From Cryptomeria japonica (Eukaryota; Streptophyta; Pinopsida; Cupressales; Cupressaceae), in NCBI RefSeq assembly GCF_030272615.1, contig NC_081413.1, positions 145,986,476 through 146,050,475 of the forward strand: a DNA stretch of 64,000 bases, read 5' to 3'. Positions 59,577 to 64,000 of this stretch are shown here, piece after piece. Position 1 is the stretch's first letter; every line of letters starts with the position of its first letter. The position numbers and the translations under genes are program-made. The notes beneath the pieces were generated by a model, which saw only the letters and a program-made list of their open reading frames with translations, did no database searches and was not told the DNA's origin.

Positions 59577-59906
59577 GAAAAGAAAGTGGTATGATGAAAT
59601 ATTTAGACATAAAATAGATGAAATGCACTCCATACTACTGCTGCACAATATTTTCGTTGATGATATTTTTAAAATAGTAAAGTAAGGTGTATGGAACAAC
59701 CAAATTCTGATCATTATAAACAATGAATATTTTAAGATCCTTTTATGATATGTAAGTTGAGAATATTTTATGAAAGGTCCCTAAATGAATACACTTTAAA
59801 CTAATTTTAATATACCTTGAAGTGTGCAATATGGAAGGTTTGTATTCTTAATCTCCTACCCATTTCTTAATTTAAAAGATGATATCTTTATTAAATATCT
59901 TTATTA

Positions 59907-60265
59907 ACTTGATTTCTCCTTCAATTCTTGATGAATGCTTGATTGCATGTTCACTTGGAATTGAATTGATTTTATAATCAAGAGATCAGTTGAATTGTAG
60001 GTAAACCCCTTCAAATGATAGGGTAGGCTTCCTTTTATACCTAATATATGTCTTGAAAGCATTTTATCAGGATGGCTTTAAATTAAAGTACTTTCTCTTC
60101 TATCTGGTATTGGTGGAGCAAAGGTTGCATTGCATCATCCTAGGATACATATTTCCACAGATACAACACAAGTTAAATGTATCCCAGGTCGATGCAAATC
60201 AACCTCTACTCCAGAGATCACCAAAAAATAGAGAAAGAACTTTAATTTAATGCCATTAGGATAAA
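59907..60265. pseudogene. Captured DRM motif I cassette, copy 2 (palindromic)
   Basis: A direct duplicate of 59193-59541 about 0.71 kb further on, with the same palindrome (60063-60265). The plus strand again carries GGTATTGGTGGAGCAAAGG, the motif I region (here with one changed codon, GAG to AAG), and the minus strand the second arm. The left flank has a 10-bp insertion relative to copy 1. Confidence 0.8.
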
Positions 60266-61186
60266 ATTATTTAATCAGATAGATAAAATTTGAGTTTGAT
60301 TGTCATCATTTACTTTGCCAAATTCTTCACACGTAACTCCTGAATCAATTTCCTACTCACAAGAATTTTATTATGTCTCAAATATAGGGAAACAGAAGGC
60401 TTAAAATAGAAAACTTGAACATGCAACTAAATCCATTGACTAACTAGAAGAACAAAATTAAGAAACGGTTTGATCATCTGAGAGATGTTGTAGACTTGCA
60501 ACTCACCAGCTAAGTTTTTGCAGGTAAGAATTTTTTTTTGTTTTGGTTATGGTTGTGGTGTTTATAGGGAGATATTTACAAATTTATATCTATTTTCACT
60601 ATTTAATGGTTTATGGGTTTGTAATGGTAATTTAATGTTCTTTCATATTTTTGTATATATTCTTTATAATAGCCTATTATATTTATTTGTTCTATTATGC
60701 ATAATGGTGTGGGTCAGATGACTTTGTTGTCAGTGCATGAAAGCATTGAACGAGTTCTACTTTTAAAAATTATATGAAACATTTTTAATTTATTTGATTC
60801 AGTATTATTTGCAAAAAATGATTATCAATGATGTTTGCTTTCTCCAAGAATTGTCTAGGATCTTTCCATTAGATAATATGTAACATCGAATGACTAAATC
60901 TTTTCATTACAAATGCTTATTTTATTTAATTATTATCTGAGCATGAATTAAAATTTATATCTGTATAGAAGCAAAACATACAAGTTGAAGAGTCATGTGC
61001 AAGCAAATTTCCTAAAAGAAAGCAAGTAGGCATTATCTTGAATGACATGGAAACAAGCTCATCAACTTCCTAGAAGAGAGCAATTGGAGTATGGCAGAGG
61101 AAAGTGTTTAAGGGTGATAAATAGATAGATAGTATGCAATACAAACAAATAATGTCTGGAGTGTCTAATGTGACATCTCTAATTTA

Positions 61187-61809
61187 TGTCCGGAGGGACT
61201 AATTGGTTTTGGAGTTCCTACGAAACCTATTGGGCCACGCTTGGAGGAAATCAATGTGTTCATGCAAGGAGCACCTTTTTTATATTATGAGAATGATACT
61301 TTTGCATTGAGGGATATTTGGAAGTCAATATCCAAAAATTTCTATAGTGTGGAACCAGAGCTGGTAGACTCGAAGTAATTTTCAGCTTTCAAAAGACCAA
61401 GAGGTTTTGTACACAATCTCCCAATAGAAGGGCAATTTCAAGCATTACCTCTCCCCCCCATGACTATTTAGGAAGCACTTCCTCAGACAAAGGACTATTG
61501 GCCTCCATGGGATCAAAGAAAAAAATTAAAGCATAGACTCTAGACGATGTGGTGGTGTCTTTCGTGAAGAACTCTACACTATAATTGAAAATTCATGAGG
61601 GAAACTGCAAGATAGTGAAGAGAAATACAATCTTGAAAAGTGAGAAGAATGGATCTTGGTTTGGGTGGGGCCAAGTCAAGTGTTTCTTCTAGAGGTTGAC
61701 TAGATAGAAATCATATTAGGATTTGAAAAAGATCACACTCATGGAGCTTCATGTGCGAGTGATCGATTGTGGTGTTTGGGTAATGCATTCCAGATAGATA
61801 TAGTTGCAT
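61187..61809 (+). pseudogene. Captured DRM methyltransferase fragment, left arm
   Basis: Plus strand encodes TGFGVP-like start (GLIGFGVPTKPIGP), FMQGAPFLYYENDTFALRDI, SVEPELVDSK then a TAA where the family has Tyr, FVHNLPIEGQFQALPLPP, and DYWPPWDQRKKLKHRL. These match the stretch of plant DRM1/2 preceding the motif IX/X part (YYEN, W..IS, EP..VDSK, HNLPIE, LPLPP.T..EALP.TK..WP.WD). Later codons are broken. DRM enzymes set new DNA methylation in RNA-directed DNA methylation; this copy cannot encode an enzyme. Confidence 0.88.
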
Positions 61810-62478
61810 GTCATCAGGATAAAAGTCTTTAATCAAGACATTGCCCATTTGGAATGCAACTGTATCTATTTGGAATGCATTATCCAAACACCACAATTGA
61901 TCACTCGTGCACGAAGTTCCACGAGTGTGATCTTTTTCAAATCCTAATATGATTTCTATCTCATCAACCTATAGAGGAGCCACTTGACTTGGCCCCACCC
62001 AAACCAAGATCCATTCTTCCCACTTTTCAAGATTGTATTTCTCTTCATTATCTTGCAGTTTCCCTTGTGAATTTTAAATTATAGTGCAGAGTTCTTCACA
62101 ACGGACACCACCACATCGTCTAGAGTCTATGCTTCAATTTTTTTCTTTGATCCCATGGAGGCCAATAGTTCTTTGTTTGAGGAAGTGCTTCCTGAATAGT
62201 CATGGGGGGGAGAGGTAATGCTTGAAATTGCCCTTCTATTGGGAGATTATGTGCATAATCTCTTGCTCTTCTGAAAGCTGAAAATTACTTCGAGTCTACC
62301 AACTTTGGTTCCACACTATAGAAAATTTTGGATATTGACCTCCAAATATCCCTCGGTATAAAAGTATCATTCTCATAATAGAAAAAAGGTGCTCCTTGCA
62401 TGAACACATTGATTTCCTCCAAGCGTGGCCCAATAGGTTTTGCAGGAACTCCAAAACCAGTTAGTTCCTCTGGACATA
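61810..62478 (-). pseudogene. Captured DRM methyltransferase fragment, right arm and spacer
   Basis: Minus strand, the better preserved arm: CPEELTGFGVPAKPIGP (62470), FMQGAPFFYYENDTFIPRDI, VEPKLVDSK then the same TAA as the left arm, AHNLPIEGQFQALPLPPMT, NYWPPWDQRKKLKH, then after a shift EEWILVWVGPSQVAPL, VDEIEIILGFEKDHTRG, WCLDNAFQIDTVAFQMGN and KDFYPDD (61815). LGF..(N/D)HTRG and the SLGN.FQ.DTVA-like motif X are diagnostic of DRM proteins. The shared TAA and the shared TAG after KLKHRL show that these defects predate the duplication that made the palindrome. Confidence 0.9.
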
Positions 62479-62957
62479 AATTAGAGACATCACATCAGAC
62501 ACTCCAGACATTGTTTGTTTGTATTGCATACTATCTATCTATTTATCACCCTTTAACACTTTCCTCTTCTTTTCTCCAATTTCTCTCTTCTAGGTAGCTG
62601 ATGAGCTTGTTTCTATGTCATTCAAGATAATGCCTGCTTGCTTTCTTTTAGGAAATTTTCTTGCAAATGACTCTAAAGCTTGTATGTTCTGCTTCCGTAC
62701 AGATATAAATTTTAATTCACGCTCAGATAATATTTAAATTAAATAATATTTGTAAAGAAAAAATTTAGTCATTCGATGTTACATATTATCTGATGGAAAG
62801 ATCCTAGACAATTCTTGGAGAAAGGAAACATCATTGATAATCATTTTTTGCAAATAACACTGAAACAAATAAATTAAAATGTTTAATGCAAGTTTTAAAA
62901 ATAGAACTCGTTCAATGCTTTCGTTCACCGACGACAAAGCCGTTTGACCCACATCAT

Positions 62958-63204
62958 CTCTCATCGTCAGAATTCTAATGACAACTAATGGAATGTCTGA
63001 CGAGGATGCTGTATATCCAACGTCACTACCATGTCAGACGGTCATTGAGGAGCAATCACAACATCCGTCGAAAATTTGACAGAAATGGCATCATCGAAAA
63101 TTCTGACAATAAGTTTTCAACGGTTAAGTTTGTCGGAAGACCAAAGTTTGATCATCACAAATCCGATAATTAGCCGTCGGAAATTAGGCCTAAATGTACT
63201 AGTG
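62958..63204. repeat. CACTA right terminal and subterminal region
   Basis: Contains recurring words of the type TTTTCGACGG / CCGTCGGAAA / TTGTCGGAAG in both orientations (near 63067, 63095, 63117, 63131, 63173), then the terminal repeat ending CTAGTG. Clustered short repeats near the ends are typical of CACTA elements. Confidence 0.7.
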
Positions 63205-63207
63205 ACG

Positions 63208-64000
63208 CATTCCCAAGAGCCTTAAAATAAAATGATCAAAGAATGCCTTATAATCTAAATACCTGGATGGCTTATCCTGGACATGGGTCCACCTCTAAAC
63301 CAGCCATCTTGCACCTCTTCTGGGGTTGAAAATATTCACCTATAGGGACTCATCCCAGTCCAACCTATTATGAAAAAGAATCATATGATATGAAAGAGAA
63401 TAATGCTTAAAATTTAAGTCAATCTTGGGATCCTTTGCATTTATGAGCCCCTCATGTAACTTTTCCTGAATGTGCGTGGAAAAACCATACAATTCATTCA
63501 CATCAGAGTGCTAAATTTTTATTCCCATCATAATATATTCAATGGGCATTAGATTCAACCCATAATACTCACCTAAAACTTGGCAAAGAGCATAGTAATT
63601 CTTTAAAAAATAGTCTTCAAAGGAAGACAAATTAAAAGGCTCCTTAGAATCCAAGATATTATTCTTTCCTTCCCTATGAAACTAATTCATCAAGTGGGGA
63701 AACACCCTTTCCCTATAAAATTTCCTTTTGGTGGCATATTTTGTGGCTAGCCTCTTCTTGTCAATACCCTTGAGAGAACTCCTATCCAAGTCAAAACATT
63801 GCATTATGGCCTCCCTTAAAATATCAACCAGAACATAACCATCAAATGTCCTTACCATCATGCTCTATGGATGATATTTCTTATCGATCTCATTGATCAG
63901 CATAGGTTCAACAAAAACATTTGCGACTACTAATTTTCCCAAATTGAGATTCCAGGGATTCTAGACTGGGACTGGCTTATCCCTGTTTCCCCAAAAATAG
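63208..64000 (-). pseudogene. Family C ORF X, amino-proximal part
   Basis: Enters from the right edge. NLGKLVVANVFVEPMLINEI aligns with ELDVGKLVVPGVFMDVDLL of element 1, and VDILREAIMQCFDL with IEINDEEFRNAFGL. Further along: ATKYATKRKFYRERVFPHL, EPFNLSSFEDYFLKNYYAL, LNLMPIEYIMMGIKI, DVNELYGFSTHIQEKLHEG, FDHFILRLLGM, then the CACTA element. I counted six in-frame stops and all are TAG. The protein family is unknown to me. Whether this copy lies in a mobile element or a decayed gene cannot be told from the window. Confidence 0.55.

Larger units (their letters stand above)
60703..62957. repeat. 2.25-kb palindrome with 44-bp spacer
   Basis: Left arm 60703-61809 and right arm 61854-62957 are inverted copies, about nine bases in ten identical by eye over nearly 1.1 kb and almost equal in length. 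The spacer 61810-61853 is part of the same methyltransferase sequence. The outer 0.4 kb of the arms (for example GAAAGCATTGAACGAGTTCT near 60740 and in reverse near 62915) is not recognised and may be intron or other exon sequence. Confidence 0.9.
54329..63204. mobile_element. CACTA (En/Spm-type) transposon with captured methyltransferase fragments
   Basis: 8,876 bp. The left end is CACTAATACATTTAG; the right end, read inward on the minus strand, is CACTAGTACATTTAG. A 3-bp duplication acg flanks it (54326-54328 and 63205-63207), the size made by this superfamily. Subterminal repeats of the CCGTCGGAAA / CATCGAAAATTCTGAC kind lie inside both ends, as in binding sites of En/Spm-type transposases. 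I recognise no transposase, so it is probably non-autonomous. Its interior holds fragments of a DRM-type DNA methyltransferase as inverted repeats (59.2-62.96 kb). Coding strand of the element is unknown. Confidence 0.85.

Overview
This window is nuclear DNA from a land plant, very probably a seed plant with a large repeat-rich genome; a conifer or other gymnosperm is my guess. The evidence is Copia elements with initiator-Met primer sites, Tat-like Gypsy elements, a CACTA transposon with a 3-bp target duplication, and captured fragments of a DRM-type DNA methyltransferase, an enzyme class known from plants. I see no intact host gene, tRNA, rRNA, bacterial operon or CRISPR array. Almost every base is explained by decayed, nested transposable elements.

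Left part (1-14.4 kb). A Gypsy element (Gypsy A, minus strand) runs from its 5' LTR at about 13.3-14.4 kb through gag, protease, an extra RNase H, reverse transcriptase and a degenerate second RNase H at 1.9 kb. Two later insertions split it: a Copia element leaving the window on the left (5' LTR 1441-1886), and a 6.4-kb plus-strand element (element 1, 2394-8833) that carries a long unrecognised coiled-coil ORF, called here ORF X.

Middle (14.4-45.8 kb). Two relatives of element 1 without ORF X (3a minus, 3b plus) lie head to head at 14.4-20.5 kb. Next come two pol-less Copia-like elements (A' 20.5-22.7 kb, B 22.7-28.3 kb) and a Tat-like Gypsy B (28.3-45.8 kb, minus). Gypsy B's leader is split by element 2 (32745-43918), a second ORF X carrier. 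Element 2 is itself split by a complete pol-less Copia A (35703-42546) with both LTRs and a perfect 5-bp target duplication.

Right part (45.8-64 kb). A third, more diverged ORF X copy (family C, minus) occupies 63.2-64 kb, 54.0-54.3 kb, 51.6-52.5 kb and 46.2-47.3 kb. It is split by element 4 (47299-51644), a solo Copia LTR (52528-53985) and an 8.9-kb CACTA transposon (54329-63204). Removing the CACTA element and one copy of its ACG duplication rejoins the host frame.

Most interesting content. (1) The CACTA element carries pieces of a DRM-type de novo DNA methyltransferase, all arranged as inverted repeats, including a 2.25-kb palindrome with arms of about 1.1 kb. If transcribed this would give a hairpin RNA matching a host silencing gene. 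(2) ORF X, a protein of about 1,200 residues unknown to me, occurs in three divergent copies in elements that have TG...CA-like ends and 5-bp target duplications but no visible LTRs or pol. (3) Most premature stops in ORF X are TAG, several at positions where a sister copy keeps glutamine, as expected from loss of methylated cytosine. (4) The Copia LTRs share a stem-loop next to the primer site, with compensating base changes between copies.
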